Source: Ignavibacteria bacterium | GTDB taxonomy: Bacteria > Bacteroidota > Ignavibacteria > Kapaibacteriales > UBA4661 | Reading direction: 5' to 3' | Assembly: GCA_013298375.1 (NCBI GenBank) | Contig: JAAFHM010000013.1 | Location: 1-26,108 of the forward strand | Length of the DNA: 26,108 bases | Shown here: positions 17,239 to 26,043 of the stretch, in pieces | Numbering within the stretch: position 1 is the first letter of the stretch | Layout of the letters: each line of letters opens with the position of its first letter | The notes under the pieces: model-generated | What the model saw: the letters and a program-made list of their open reading frames with translations, nothing else | Told to the model about the DNA's origin: nothing | Database searches by the model: none | Program-made: the position numbers and the translations under genes

Positions 17239-18612
17239 TCAAACAGCATATCCCGCAGAGCGCATCAAACCTCGTATTTCACTCTCTCCTTCTGACGTGT
17301 CCCATCGTGTTTCAATGGCATTGAGTTGGAGAACCGCGTCAAAAAGCGCATCCTGCCGTTCCATCTCTCGCAGCGCATCCGAATATGGAAGGTGCGAGAA
17401 CGTTACCATCGAATAGACCGGTACAAAAGCGCTTGGGTACAGGGTTTGACAGCGTTGCTCTATTTTTTTTCGCAAGAGAAATCGCGGGTCGGCAACTCGT
17501 TCACTCATCTCCACAAAATTTTGCATTGCTAGTCGAGCAATCGCATCACCATTGGGCTTGCGAAGTGTGTTGTACTCCTGCATTGCGTCCAGCCACGTGT
17601 TTTCGTGCTTCGTCAGCAACTCATCAAAAATCCGACAATCCTCAAAGCCAGCATTCATGCCTTGTCCGTAAAATGGCACAATCGCGTGCGCCGCATCGCC
17701 GATAAGCATGGTTTTGTCGTGATGAATCCACGGCGAACAGCGCACAGTAACAAGCGTTGCAGTTGGGTTGTGAAAAAAATCACTGCACAGTTCCGGCATG
17801 AGTGGCAGAGCATCGGGAAAGGATGTACGGAAAAAATCGGTGACCGCTTCATTGGTTTGCAAATCCTCAAATGCAGGTTCGTCGTCACGGCTGCTTTCAA
17901 AGGGCAAAAAGAGTGTACAAGTAAAAGAGCCGTCCGTATTAGGCAGGGCAATGAACATATATCGCCCACGGGGCCAGATGTGAAGGGCATTCTTCTCCAA
18001 AGCCCAAGTGCCATCGGGTGCGGCGGGTATGGTGAGTTCTTTGTAGCCGTGTTCGAGATAGTATTGCTCGTAATTAAAGCGTTCACGCTTTTGCATCACG
18101 CCGCGCACTGCCGAATATGCACCATCGGCACCGATAAGGCAATCCGCAGACACTTCATGCAACACGCCTCCTGCGTTCAGAAAAGAAGCCGTTGCCGTTG
18201 CAAGATTCACGTCCTGACAGCGCTCCTCGAAGTGCAGGTGGACGTGCGCATGAGCATCGGCAGCTTCCAGCAACAGCGCATTCAGCCCGCCCCGCGAGAC
18301 GGAATAAATCGCCTCACCTTCTTTTCCGTAGGGTTGAAAAGCGGTAGAGCCGTCCCGATGGTGAATCATGCGCCCCCGCATAGGAATCCCGATTTGGTCA
18401 ATATGAGCGGCTATTCCTGCGGCTTCCAGCGCTCGCAATCCTCGGTGGGAAAGGGCTAAATTGATGGAACGTCCGCGCTCTGCGCCCGTTTTGCGCATAT
18501 CGCGCCGACGGTCAAAAACGTGAACATCATAATTACGTTTAGCAAGAAAAATAGCACAAAGTGAGCCGACAAGCCCTCCGCCGACAATAGTAATTTTTTG
18601 GTGATTGCTCAT
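17239..18612 (-). CDS. kmo: Kynurenine 3-monooxygenase
   Basis: A 457-residue class A flavin monooxygenase. The FAD-binding VGGGLVGSLCA is near the start, and the kynurenine-hydroxylase blocks ERGRSINLALSHRG and PMRGRMIHHRDGSTAFQPYG follow. A DG motif (LIGADGAYSAVR) and a GD motif with LIGDAAHAIVPFYGQGMNAG and FED contribute to FAD and substrate binding. The enzyme hydroxylates L-kynurenine to 3-hydroxykynurenine using NADPH and O2, a step in tryptophan breakdown or eukaryote-like NAD synthesis. The start at 18612 places the FAD motif in its normal position; extending to 18747 adds 45 unrelated residues. Neither kynureninase nor tryptophan dioxygenase is in the window. The yceI-like gene lies 142 bases upstream in the same direction. 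Confidence 0.93.
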   Translation of the reverse strand: MSNHQKITIVGGGLVGSLCAIFLAKRNYDVHVFDRRRDMRKTGAERGRSINLALSHRGLRALEAAGIAAHIDQIGIPMRGRMIHHRDGSTAFQPYGKEGEAIYSVSRGGLNALLLEAADAHAHVHLHFEERCQDVNLATATASFLNAGGVLHEVSADCLIGADGAYSAVRGVMQKRERFNYEQYYLEHGYKELTIPAAPDGTWALEKNALHIWPRGRYMFIALPNTDGSFTCTLFLPFESSRDDEPAFEDLQTNEAVTDFFRTSFPDALPLMPELCSDFFHNPTATLVTVRCSPWIHHDKTMLIGDAAHAIVPFYGQGMNAGFEDCRIFDELLTKHENTWLDAMQEYNTLRKPNGDAIARLAMQNFVEMSERVADPRFLLRKKIEQRCQTLYPSAFVPVYSMVTFSHLPYSDALREMERQDALFDAVLQLNAIETRWDTSEGESEIRGLMRSAGYAV

Positions 18613-18754
18613 GCACGAGTGATGATGGTGATTTTCAGCATATAATTTTGCGCCCGCCAAAATAGCGATAAATTCCCACTTTGCGGCATAATGAACGCTG
18701 AATTTTCCACACTTCTTTGACATCGACCTGCGGAGATTAATTGGCAAAATCGTT

Positions 18755-19417
18755 CTACTGTCCGCTCAAGACGGCGTTAATTACCACAACCTCGCCAACA
18801 GTCATGTTCGCAAGTCCTTTTTTGCCTTTGACTCCATATTCTTTCCATGGAATGGAAAATTGTGTGCGGATAGAAACCGTTTCGGTGGATTGCGAAGCGC
18901 CTTTGCTATACGTTATAGAAAATGAGGCAGTCAAGGGCTTTGTCACGCCATGAAGCGTAAATGAGCCGACGGCTTTGCCTTCAATAACGGCGCGTCCACT
19001 TGCTGCGTCAGTTTGTTTTGTTAGAAGGTCAATACATTTCTCAATCGCAAAAGTGATGGTCGGATACTGCGCGGCATCAAGCCATTCCGAGTTGAGCATA
19101 TGATTGTCTCGCAAACTCAGTCCGGTACTCATACTTTTCACACCAACAGTGATGCTACCACGCATAGCTTCGATATTGCGCATATTGATAGTCAGAGAGC
19201 CTTGAATGTCGGATGCTGTCCCTTTGATGGTCTCAATGGGTGCATCAAGTTGGAATTTAATTTCATTTGTCCCCGCTTTGTTGGAGAGCGTAAAGGTTTT
19301 TGTATCGGGCGTAGCGAAAGGAATTGCTGTTTGAGCCAAAAGACGCATGGGCGAAGCAACCAGCAGCAATACGATCATTGATACTATCGGCAATGATGAA
19401 GGTCGGAGGGCGTTCAT
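18755..19417 (-). CDS. YceI-family secreted protein
   Basis: A 220-residue protein with a signal peptide (hydrophobic core LPIVSMIVLLLVAS, ending LLAQ). The mature part has YceI lipocalin-like features: IKGTASDIQGSLTINMRN, then MSTGLSLRDNHMLNSEWLDAAQYPTI split over the central strands, then GSFTLHGVTKPLTA. YceI proteins bind polyisoprenoid or other lipids in the periplasm, but the physiological role is uncertain. The start at 19417 begins directly at a typical signal peptide, and a candidate -7 element at 19475-19482 lies upstream of it. An in-frame start at 19486 would place that element inside the gene. It is divergent from the second BNR-repeat gene, with a 251-base gap holding repeated ACGGAA sites. 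Confidence 0.87.
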   Translation of the reverse strand: MNALRPSSLPIVSMIVLLLVASPMRLLAQTAIPFATPDTKTFTLSNKAGTNEIKFQLDAPIETIKGTASDIQGSLTINMRNIEAMRGSITVGVKSMSTGLSLRDNHMLNSEWLDAAQYPTITFAIEKCIDLLTKQTDAASGRAVIEGKAVGSFTLHGVTKPLTASFSITYSKGASQSTETVSIRTQFSIPWKEYGVKGKKGLANMTVGEVVVINAVLSGQ

Positions 19418-19474
19418 AGAGAAGGGCAAATAATGGTTGGGGAAGAATGAATTGAAGCGTGATTGCTCTGGAAG

Positions 19475-19482
19475 CAAACTTA
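19475..19482 (-). promoter_or_regulatory. Candidate -7 element for the yceI-like gene
   Basis: On the minus strand this reads TAAGTTTG, an exact TAnnTTTG match, about 57 bases upstream of the chosen start at 19417. At the expected -33 position the strand reads TGG rather than TTG, so only half of the promoter is convincing. Confidence 0.3.
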
Positions 19483-19513
19483 CCATTTCAGCGTATCACA
19501 TCCATCAGTAGAA

Positions 19514-19615
19514 CTACGGAAAATATATTCCGTCATTTCAACGTCTAACCCCAGAATGACGATTTTTTGCGAATTAGCGGTCTGTTTGCGTTGCAGTCAA
19601 GAAATATTTCCGTAG
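19514..19615. promoter_or_regulatory. Possible operator sites (ACGGAA repeats) between yceI and the BNR gene
   Basis: ACGGAA (19516-19521) and TTCCGT (19528-19533) form a small palindrome with a six-base spacer. A further inverted copy, ATATTTCCGTAG (19604-19615), overlaps the spacer and -7 box of the candidate promoter for the second BNR gene. The distal pair CTACGGAAAATAT and ATATTTCCGTAG are inverted copies apart from one extra A. Confidence 0.35.
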
Positions 19616-19620
19616 TTTTC
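19591..19620 (+). promoter_or_regulatory. Candidate Bacteroidota-type promoter for the second BNR gene
   Basis: TTG at 19591-19593, a 19-base spacer and TAGTTTTC at 19613-19620, matching TTG-N19-TAnnTTTG except for the last base. The predicted leader to the ATG at 19669 is about 40 bases. The spacing equals that of the candidate promoter at 6679-6708. Confidence 0.45.
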
Positions 19621-19668
19621 GGGTAAACGTATTCCACATCTTTTTTGTACCTCCATTTCATTGCCCGT

Positions 19669-22600
19669 ATGATGTTCTCTACATCCCGTCAACGCTCATG
19701 GATGCTTGCGCTTCTTGTTTTTTGCATTGCAGTTCCCATGTTTGCTCAATCCTCGTCCAAAGATACTCCGGATGCCCTTTCAAAACTGACATTGGACGGA
19801 ATAAAACTCCGCGCCATTGGTCCGGCTATCACGTCGGGGCGCATTTCTTCGATAGCCATTCATCCCGCGAATAAATCCACATGGTACGTCGGAGCGGCTT
19901 CCGGCGGGGTCTGGAAGACCGTCAATAGCGGTATTTCGTGGTCGCCTATCTTTGAAAACGAAGCCGCGTATTCCATCGGCTGCGTGACGATTGACCCGCA
20001 AAACCCACATACCATCTGGGTCGGAACAGGTGAAAATAATTCACAGCGCAGCGTCGGCTATGGCGACGGCATTTATCGCTCCGACGACGGCGGCGCATCG
20101 TGGAAAAATATGGGTCTGAAAACATCGGAACATATCGCCCGCATTGTCATTGACCCGCGCAATTCCAATATTCTCTACGTCGCTGCGCAAGGTCCACTCT
20201 GGTCTGCGGGCGGTGAGCGCGGTTTGTACAAAACCACTGACGGCGGCAAAACATGGACACAGTCCCTCAAAATCAGCGAAAATACGGGCGTTTCCGATAT
20301 TGTCTTCGATCCGCGCAACCCCGATGTTCTTTACGCTTCCTCCTACCAGCGCCGTCGCCACGCATGGACGCTCATTGATGGAGGTCCCGAAAGCACGATT
20401 TACAAAAGCACCGATGCGGGCGCGACGTGGAACAAAATTGAAAGCGGCTTGCCAAGCGCACAAATGGGGCGCATCGGCTTGGCAATTTCGCCTGTGAACC
20501 CTGATGTTCTCTATGCTACGGTGGAGGCATCGAATAAAAAAGGTGGTATTTTCCGCTCTCTAAATCGCGGCGCAACCTGGGAAAAGCGCAATCCCTACGA
20601 CGTAACGGCAATGTATTACGCCACGCTCTATGCCGACCCCAAAAATGTTGATAAAATCTATGTGATGAATTTTCAAATTATGGTCTCCGACGACGGCGGT
20701 GCAACGCTCAAGGCGTTGGGAACAAAAGCGAAGCACGTGGATAATCACGTAATGTGGATTAACCCCGAAAGCCCGCAACACTGCTTGGTTGGCTGCGATG
20801 GCGGCTTGTATGAAACCTTCGATGCGGGCGCGAATTGGCGGCACACGACCAATCTTTCCATCACGCAGTTTTACCGCGTTTCGGTGGATAATGCCACGCC
20901 GTTCTACAATGTTTACGGCGGAACGCAGGATAATTACTCGCTTGGCGGACCTTCGCGCACTGTGAGTGCAAGCGGCATCAATAATTATGATTGGTTCGTT
21001 ACCCAAGGCGGGGACGGCTTCAAATCACAAGTTGACCCCGAAAACCCGAATATTGTCTATGCGCAATTTCAACATGGCGGACTGACGCGCTACGACAAAA
21101 AAAGTGGTGAAAACCTTGGTATTAAGCCGATTGAAGGCAAGGGCGAAGAGGTCTTGCGTTGGAACTGGGACGCACCGCTTATCATCAGCCCTCACAGCGC
21201 TTCGCGTCTGTATTTTGCGGCAAATAAACTCTTCCGCTCCGACGACAGAGGAAATTCGTGGAAACTTGTCAGCCCAGATTTGTCGCGCCGTTTAGATCGC
21301 GACAAACTTCCGGTGATGGGCAAAATCCCCACTGCCGATGCTGTTGCAAAACACGCTTCGACGGCGCTTTATGGTAATATTTCCGCTCTTGCGGAATCGC
21401 CCAAAAAGGAAGGTTTTATCGTCGTTGGCACGGATGATGGTTTGGTGCAAATTACCGAAGATGGTGGCAAAAATTGGCGTAAAATCGAGCCTGTCGGTAA
21501 TACGCCGGAGCGCGTGTATGTAAGCGCGGTTGCGTGTTCGCAACACGACGCAAATGTCCTCTACATTGCTTACGACAACCACAAAAACGGTGATTTTAAG
21601 CCCTATCTTTTCAAAAGCAGCGACGCAGGCAAGACGTGGAGCGCTCTCAAAGGCAATCTGCCCGAAAACGGTATGGTGCTTGCGATTGCCGAAGACCATG
21701 TTGCACCGAATCTGCTCTTTGTCGGTACGGAGTTCGGCGCGTTTGCCAGTGTGAACGGCGGAGCCGCTTGGAAGCCGCTTAAAGGCAATTTTCCTACGAT
21801 TCCGGTGCGCGACCTTGCTATTCAAAAACGCGAAAACGACCTTGCACTGGCAAGTTTCGGGCGTGGTTTCTACATTTTAGACGACTACACACCGCTTCGT
21901 GCATTGGCTCAAGGCAAATTTGATGCAAATAAAGAAGTCACCATTTTCCCGATAAAAGATGCCCTCTGCTATGTGGAGTCCACGCCCTATGGCGATAGGG
22001 GCAAGGGCTTTTTGGGCGAAACGTTCTTTATTGCTGAGAACGCGCCATTTGGTGCGGTCTTTACGGTGTATCTGAAAGATGCGCTCAAAACAAAAAAACA
22101 GATTCGCGCTGATGCCGAAAAAGGCGGTTCAACAAAGTTACCTAGCGGCGAGGAGATTCGCGCCGAAGAAGAGGAAGACGCTCCGGCGTATTTTGCGACG
22201 GTGACCGATGCGGCAGGGAATGTCGTGCGCCGCTTGAACGTGAGCAATAGTGCGGGCTTGCAACGTGTCGTTTGGAATTTGCGGTATGCCGACCAAACGC
22301 CGATTGCGCAACATCAAGCAGAAGAGGCGGAATATGGCGGCGCACGGGTAACTCCGGGCGAGTACAAAGTCTTCATTGCGAAACGCTTGGGTGGCGTAAC
22401 GACGCAAATCACCGAACCCGCGAACTTCAACGTTGTACCCCTCAACAACACAACCTTGCCAGCCGCAGACCGCAAAGCGCTAGTGGCATTTCAGCAAAAA
22501 GTGGCGAATCTGCAACGGGCAGTTTCGGGGGCGCTGGAAGCAGCAAATGCCGCAAAATCTCGTCTGGCAACCATCAAAAAAGCACTTTCCGAAACAATGG

Positions 22601-22947
22601 CAACAGATGCGATGAAACTCCGTGACGAAGCAACAAGCCTCGAAAACCGCTTGAACACGCTGCTTCGCGCTCTGCGCGGCGACCAAATTCTTGCTGCTCG
22701 CAACGAAGGCACACCGCCAAGCATTCAAGAGCGTCTCGGCAATATCGTCTATGAGCAGTATTCCTCCACATCTGCGCCTCCACAAACACACGTAGATAGT
22801 TATACCATTGCTGGCGAGGAGTTTGAACAAGAATTGGCGAAATTGAAAAATATCGTCGAAACGGAAATTCCACGCATCGAAAAAGCAATGGAAGCCGCGC
22901 AAGCACCGCATACTCCGGGGCGTGTACCGGAATGGAAAGGCAAATAA
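19669..22947 (+). CDS. Secreted VPS10/sortilin-type BNR-repeat protein (copy 2)
   Basis: A 1092-residue exported protein. A signal peptide (core WMLALLVFCIAVPMFAQ) precedes a propeller of Asp-box repeats such as SDDGGASW, TTDGGKTW, STDAGATW, SLNRGATW, SDDRGNSW, TEDGGKNW and SSDAGKTW. The block LRAIGPAITSGRISSIAIHP and the later WVGTGENNSQRS closely parallel copy 1 at 5-3235, as does the propeller end, GTEFGAFASVNGG then FGRGFYILDDYTPLR. A C-terminal helical region with coiled-coil character (about 920-1010) follows an acidic insertion, EIRAEEEEDAP. Function and ligand are unknown; the label glycosyl hydrolase often given to such proteins is not supported by visible catalytic residues. ATG at 19669 or 19672 is preferred over a TTG at 19645. 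The candidate promoter is at 19591-19620. Confidence 0.88.
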   Translation: MMFSTSRQRSWMLALLVFCIAVPMFAQSSSKDTPDALSKLTLDGIKLRAIGPAITSGRISSIAIHPANKSTWYVGAASGGVWKTVNSGISWSPIFENEAAYSIGCVTIDPQNPHTIWVGTGENNSQRSVGYGDGIYRSDDGGASWKNMGLKTSEHIARIVIDPRNSNILYVAAQGPLWSAGGERGLYKTTDGGKTWTQSLKISENTGVSDIVFDPRNPDVLYASSYQRRRHAWTLIDGGPESTIYKSTDAGATWNKIESGLPSAQMGRIGLAISPVNPDVLYATVEASNKKGGIFRSLNRGATWEKRNPYDVTAMYYATLYADPKNVDKIYVMNFQIMVSDDGGATLKALGTKAKHVDNHVMWINPESPQHCLVGCDGGLYETFDAGANWRHTTNLSITQFYRVSVDNATPFYNVYGGTQDNYSLGGPSRTVSASGINNYDWFVTQGGDGFKSQVDPENPNIVYAQFQHGGLTRYDKKSGENLGIKPIEGKGEEVLRWNWDAPLIISPHSASRLYFAANKLFRSDDRGNSWKLVSPDLSRRLDRDKLPVMGKIPTADAVAKHASTALYGNISALAESPKKEGFIVVGTDDGLVQITEDGGKNWRKIEPVGNTPERVYVSAVACSQHDANVLYIAYDNHKNGDFKPYLFKSSDAGKTWSALKGNLPENGMVLAIAEDHVAPNLLFVGTEFGAFASVNGGAAWKPLKGNFPTIPVRDLAIQKRENDLALASFGRGFYILDDYTPLRALAQGKFDANKEVTIFPIKDALCYVESTPYGDRGKGFLGETFFIAENAPFGAVFTVYLKDALKTKKQIRADAEKGGSTKLPSGEEIRAEEEEDAPAYFATVTDAAGNVVRRLNVSNSAGLQRVVWNLRYADQTPIAQHQAEEAEYGGARVTPGEYKVFIAKRLGGVTTQITEPANFNVVPLNNTTLPAADRKALVAFQQKVANLQRAVSGALEAANAAKSRLATIKKALSETMATDAMKLRDEATSLENRLNTLLRALRGDQILAARNEGTPPSIQERLGNIVYEQYSSTSAPPQTHVDSYTIAGEEFEQELAKLKNIVETEIPRIEKAMEAAQAPHTPGRVPEWKGK

Positions 22948-23002
22948 CGAGATTGGATAATGTAAATCTTCGTTAAATTCAGTATCGTTGCTGAGGTATC
23001 GG

Positions 23003-23097
23003 GCAAGAGTCTGTTTTCCGAGACAGACTCTTGCTTCTGAAGAGCGTGTGCATTCGCCGTACCCTAGCGAGAGCCTTGCTAAGAAGCGAGATTCCTC
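23003..23097. repeat. Dispersed hairpin-pair repeat, copy 2 (REP/REPIN-like)
   Basis: The first arm is a perfect 12-base stem (23003-23014 with 23023-23034) followed by CTTCTGAA, as in copy 1. The second arm, 23068-23097, matches the second arm of copy 1 at 23 of its first 24 bases. The spacer is related but five bases shorter. It occupies the gap between the BNR gene and mutL, upstream of the mutL start. Confidence 0.7.
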
Positions 23098-23150
23098 ATC
23101 TAGTACCTGAACAGTTACCTACCACGCTATCTGCATCCCATTTTTCGATT

Positions 23151-25163
23151 ATGAATCTCACCGACACAGAAATCCAGATTTTACCAGACTTTATCGCCAA
23201 TCAGATTGCGGCGGGCGAAGTTGTGCAGCGCCCCGAATCCGTTGTGAAAGAACTCGTCGAGAACAGTCTGGATGCGGGTGCAACGGAAATTGTCGTGATT
23301 GTGCGTGGTGCCGGAAAGCAACTTTTGCATATCATTGACAATGGCAAAGGCATGAGCGAACGCGATTTGCTGCTTGCACCCAAGCGCCATGCCACAAGCA
23401 AAATCAAGACCGCCGAGGATTTGGCGCACATTATGACGCTGGGTTTTCGTGGCGAAGCGCTTGCGTCTATTTTTTCGGTGGCGCAAGTCGAGATGCGGAC
23501 TCGTCGCGCTGCCGACGAACACGGCTGGAAACTGCTTTCCGAGCCGCTTCAAGAGCCAACGTTAGAGCCATGCTCCATGGAAGCCGGAACGCAAGTCTTT
23601 GTGCGGAATCTTTTCTACAACGTTCCGGCACGACGGAAATTCTTGCGCTCCGATCTGACGGAATTTCGCCATATCGCCGACACGATGACGCGCTTTGCGC
23701 TTTCTCGCCCCGATGTTCGGTTTGTGTTCTACGACGACGATGCGCTCATTTACGACCTCGCGCCCGCGCAAGCCCACGAGCGCATTACATCGGCATTGGG
23801 CAAACGCTTTGCCGATACGCTCATGCGCGTTGATTTTTCGGAACACCTTGCCAATGGCTCTGATATTCACATTACGGGCTTTATCGGGCAGCCACATTTT
23901 GCCAAGCGCACCAAAGCGGAACAGTTTTTCTACATGAATGGGCGTGTGATTGCAAGCCGCCAACTAAGCCATGCTGCAATGAGCGCATACGAGCATTTGA
24001 TTGACCAATCCAGCTACCCGCCATTTGTGCTGTTTCTCGCCATTGACCCTGAGCGCGTTGATGTCAATATTCATCCGCAAAAGCACGAAGTAAAGTTCGA
24101 CGACGACCGCACGATGTACACTGCTGTGCGGCGAGCAGTGGCGGAAACACTGGCGCGGCACAACCTCACGCCCAGCGCTCAATTCCGCGAAACGTCGGCA
24201 TTTCCTGAATTAGGCGGCAATCTGGAGCGCATGACTCTCAGCCCTCAACACCCGTCGGAACGCGGTGAATCTGTGATGGTCAATCGCGACACGGGCGAAA
24301 TTATAGGTTTATCCGGCGGAAAACGAGAACCGGAGCCGCGTTACGCACCGCCCTCGGAACGCCGCATGACGCAGGGCGAAATGAGCGCCTACGAGCAGAT
24401 ATTCGGACGCGAAAAGAATTTCTCCACTGAAAGCCGCCAAGCAAGCGCTTTTCAAGGCACGGGGTGGCAAGGAACAGGATTGCAAAGTAAGGGATTGCAA
24501 GATAGCGCTTCGCAACATGATGCTTTCGGGGCAGCATCGTCCAATGCTGCTTCGCCGCAAACAAGCCCCGAAGGCGCTTCGCAACAGCATTACGTACCAG
24601 CAAAATTTTTCTGGCAACTGCACCGAAAATATATCGTGATGCCGACGGCAAGCGGAATGGCGGTGATTGACCAACACGCCGCTCACGAGCGCATTTTGTA
24701 CGAGCGGGCGCTAAAGGCGATGAACGAAGGGTTTAAATACGGGCAGGAACTGCTTTTTCCGGTGAATGTTTCTATGACCAGTGGCGATGCTGCGTTGACG
24801 AAGGAGCTTGCGGAGGATTTGCACAACATGGGTTTTGATTTGGCACTGGTGGAAAGCGGCGTGGAAATACGAGGTGTTCCGGCGGATGTGCGCACGGGGC
24901 GCGAAGAAGATGCCTTGCGGGAACTCTTGGAGCAGTACCGCGAATACAACGATATGCGCCACACGAGCGTCCGCGACAATCTCGCTGCGTCCTTCGGATG
25001 CCGCTCTGCTATTCGCGCCGGCGACGGGCTGACGTTTCAGGAAATGCGTCAACTCACCGAAGACCTCTATGCCGCACAAATGCCCTACACCTGCCCGCAC
25101 GGTCGCCCGACCGTTATTGAAATACCGCTTGAAGAATTTGACAAACGGTTTGGGCGGACGTGA
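23151..25163 (+). CDS. mutL: DNA mismatch repair protein MutL (endonuclease type)
   Basis: A 670-residue MutL. The N-terminal GHKL ATPase has IAAGEVVQRPESVVKELVEN with the catalytic Glu, then DNGKGM (63-68), RHATSKI (79-85) and TLGFRGEALASI (96-107). The C-terminal dimerisation domain carries the nuclease metal motif DQHAAHERILYE (507-518) and the CPHGRP motif beginning at C648, so this is a nicking MutL like those of organisms lacking MutH. It couples MutS recognition of mismatches to strand incision. A low-complexity linker at about 345-480 includes a short tandem repeat. The start at 23151 is preferred because the reading frame upstream runs through a non-coding repeat. No mutS is in the window. 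Confidence 0.96.
   Translation: MNLTDTEIQILPDFIANQIAAGEVVQRPESVVKELVENSLDAGATEIVVIVRGAGKQLLHIIDNGKGMSERDLLLAPKRHATSKIKTAEDLAHIMTLGFRGEALASIFSVAQVEMRTRRAADEHGWKLLSEPLQEPTLEPCSMEAGTQVFVRNLFYNVPARRKFLRSDLTEFRHIADTMTRFALSRPDVRFVFYDDDALIYDLAPAQAHERITSALGKRFADTLMRVDFSEHLANGSDIHITGFIGQPHFAKRTKAEQFFYMNGRVIASRQLSHAAMSAYEHLIDQSSYPPFVLFLAIDPERVDVNIHPQKHEVKFDDDRTMYTAVRRAVAETLARHNLTPSAQFRETSAFPELGGNLERMTLSPQHPSERGESVMVNRDTGEIIGLSGGKREPEPRYAPPSERRMTQGEMSAYEQIFGREKNFSTESRQASAFQGTGWQGTGLQSKGLQDSASQHDAFGAASSNAASPQTSPEGASQQHYVPAKFFWQLHRKYIVMPTASGMAVIDQHAAHERILYERALKAMNEGFKYGQELLFPVNVSMTSGDAALTKELAEDLHNMGFDLALVESGVEIRGVPADVRTGREEDALRELLEQYREYNDMRHTSVRDNLAASFGCRSAIRAGDGLTFQEMRQLTEDLYAAQMPYTCPHGRPTVIEIPLEEFDKRFGRT
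24453..24527 (+). repeat. Degenerate 15-base tandem repeat inside the mutL linker
   Basis: Five consecutive in-frame 15-base units each begin with CAA and encode QGTGW, QGTGL, QSKGL, QDSAS and QHDAF. The units lie in the flexible linker between the ATPase and endonuclease domains and keep the reading frame. Confidence 0.65.
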
Positions 25164-25338
25164 TAGCCTGCTTGAGGTTCTGGATAGTAAACGTACACAA
25201 GATTATGTGTTTTTATACCACTACGAAAAAAATTTGGTCGTGTCCTAAAAGAGTTGCTGTATAGGAATAGCACAGTTTTCAGGGCAATATTGAAAAGAAA
25301 TGGACAAAAAAGTCAAGAAAATGGCGTAGTTTTCCGCT

Positions 25339-26043
25339 ATGGCTTGTACAGAAATTACCCTCGTCCGCTGTCCTGACTGCAACAGCGACGATATAAAACG
25401 CAACGGAAAAAGCGCAACATACCGCCAACGGTATTTATGTAAGTGTTGCAAGCGCAGTTTTCAAACCACGTACCTTTATAGAGCATGGAAGCCCGAAATA
25501 CGGTCGTTGGTTGTACCGATGACCATGCGTAACAGTGGCATTCGTGATATTGAAAATGTTCTTGAGATTCACCGCGACAGCGTGATGGCAATGATCAAAG
25601 CTGAAGCAGACAAGATTCCCACCAAGCCGCTACCAGCAAAGAAAGAGACGGTAGCGACGGCGGAACTTGATGAGTTTTGGTCGTTTGTCGGCTCGAAAGC
25701 AAACCAGCGATGGACATGGTATGCGTGGGATGCGCACGAAAAACGCATCTTGGCACACCAGAATGGTCGCCGTACCAATGCTTCCTGCAAGAAACTGTGT
25801 GATGAATTGTTTGCTCGTTATGACATCCGACGCTACAATACCGACGGCTGGCAGTCCTACAGCAAGATGCTACCACCGTTGAGACATCGTATCAGCAAAA
25901 AAGGCACACAGCGTATTGAACGGCAAAACCTGAATTTTCGAGTGTGTAAATTGTTTTGTGTAAACGTTCCCTCATCCCCCGCCCTCTCCCAGAGGGCTAG
26001 TCTTTGCACACAAGTCCTGAGAGCAAGGTTTGAAGCGGGGTAG
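25339..26043 (+). CDS. IS1-family transposase (InsAB-like single frame), C-terminus disrupted
   Basis: The N-terminus is an InsA-like zinc ribbon (CPDC...CKCC) and helix-turn-helix region with RNGKS and QRYLC motifs. The InsB-like catalytic part follows: ELDEFWSFVG with D111, NTDGWQSY with D169 and QRIERQNLNFR with E194, completing the DDE triad. Unlike Escherichia coli IS1, both parts are read in one frame without need for a programmed frameshift. After NFR (base 25941) the expected 34 or so residues resembling RKxxxFSKS are missing. The frame instead runs 33 residues through unrelated sequence, so the normal total length of 234 is coincidental. The copy is probably inactive. Confidence 0.8.
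   Translation: MACTEITLVRCPDCNSDDIKRNGKSATYRQRYLCKCCKRSFQTTYLYRAWKPEIRSLVVPMTMRNSGIRDIENVLEIHRDSVMAMIKAEADKIPTKPLPAKKETVATAELDEFWSFVGSKANQRWTWYAWDAHEKRILAHQNGRRTNASCKKLCDELFARYDIRRYNTDGWQSYSKMLPPLRHRISKKGTQRIERQNLNFRVCKLFCVNVPSSPALSQRASLCTQVLRARFEAG

Noticed and set aside
17605..18459. A 284-codon plus-strand open frame
   Set aside because: It lies wholly antisense to kynurenine monooxygenase, which has clear motifs in the other strand; the plus-strand translation has none.
22945..22975. TAACGA / TCGTTA pair after the second BNR gene as a terminator
   Set aside because: Six weak pairs, a 19-base loop and no T run. The downstream hairpin at 23003-23034 also lacks a T run and belongs to the dispersed repeat.
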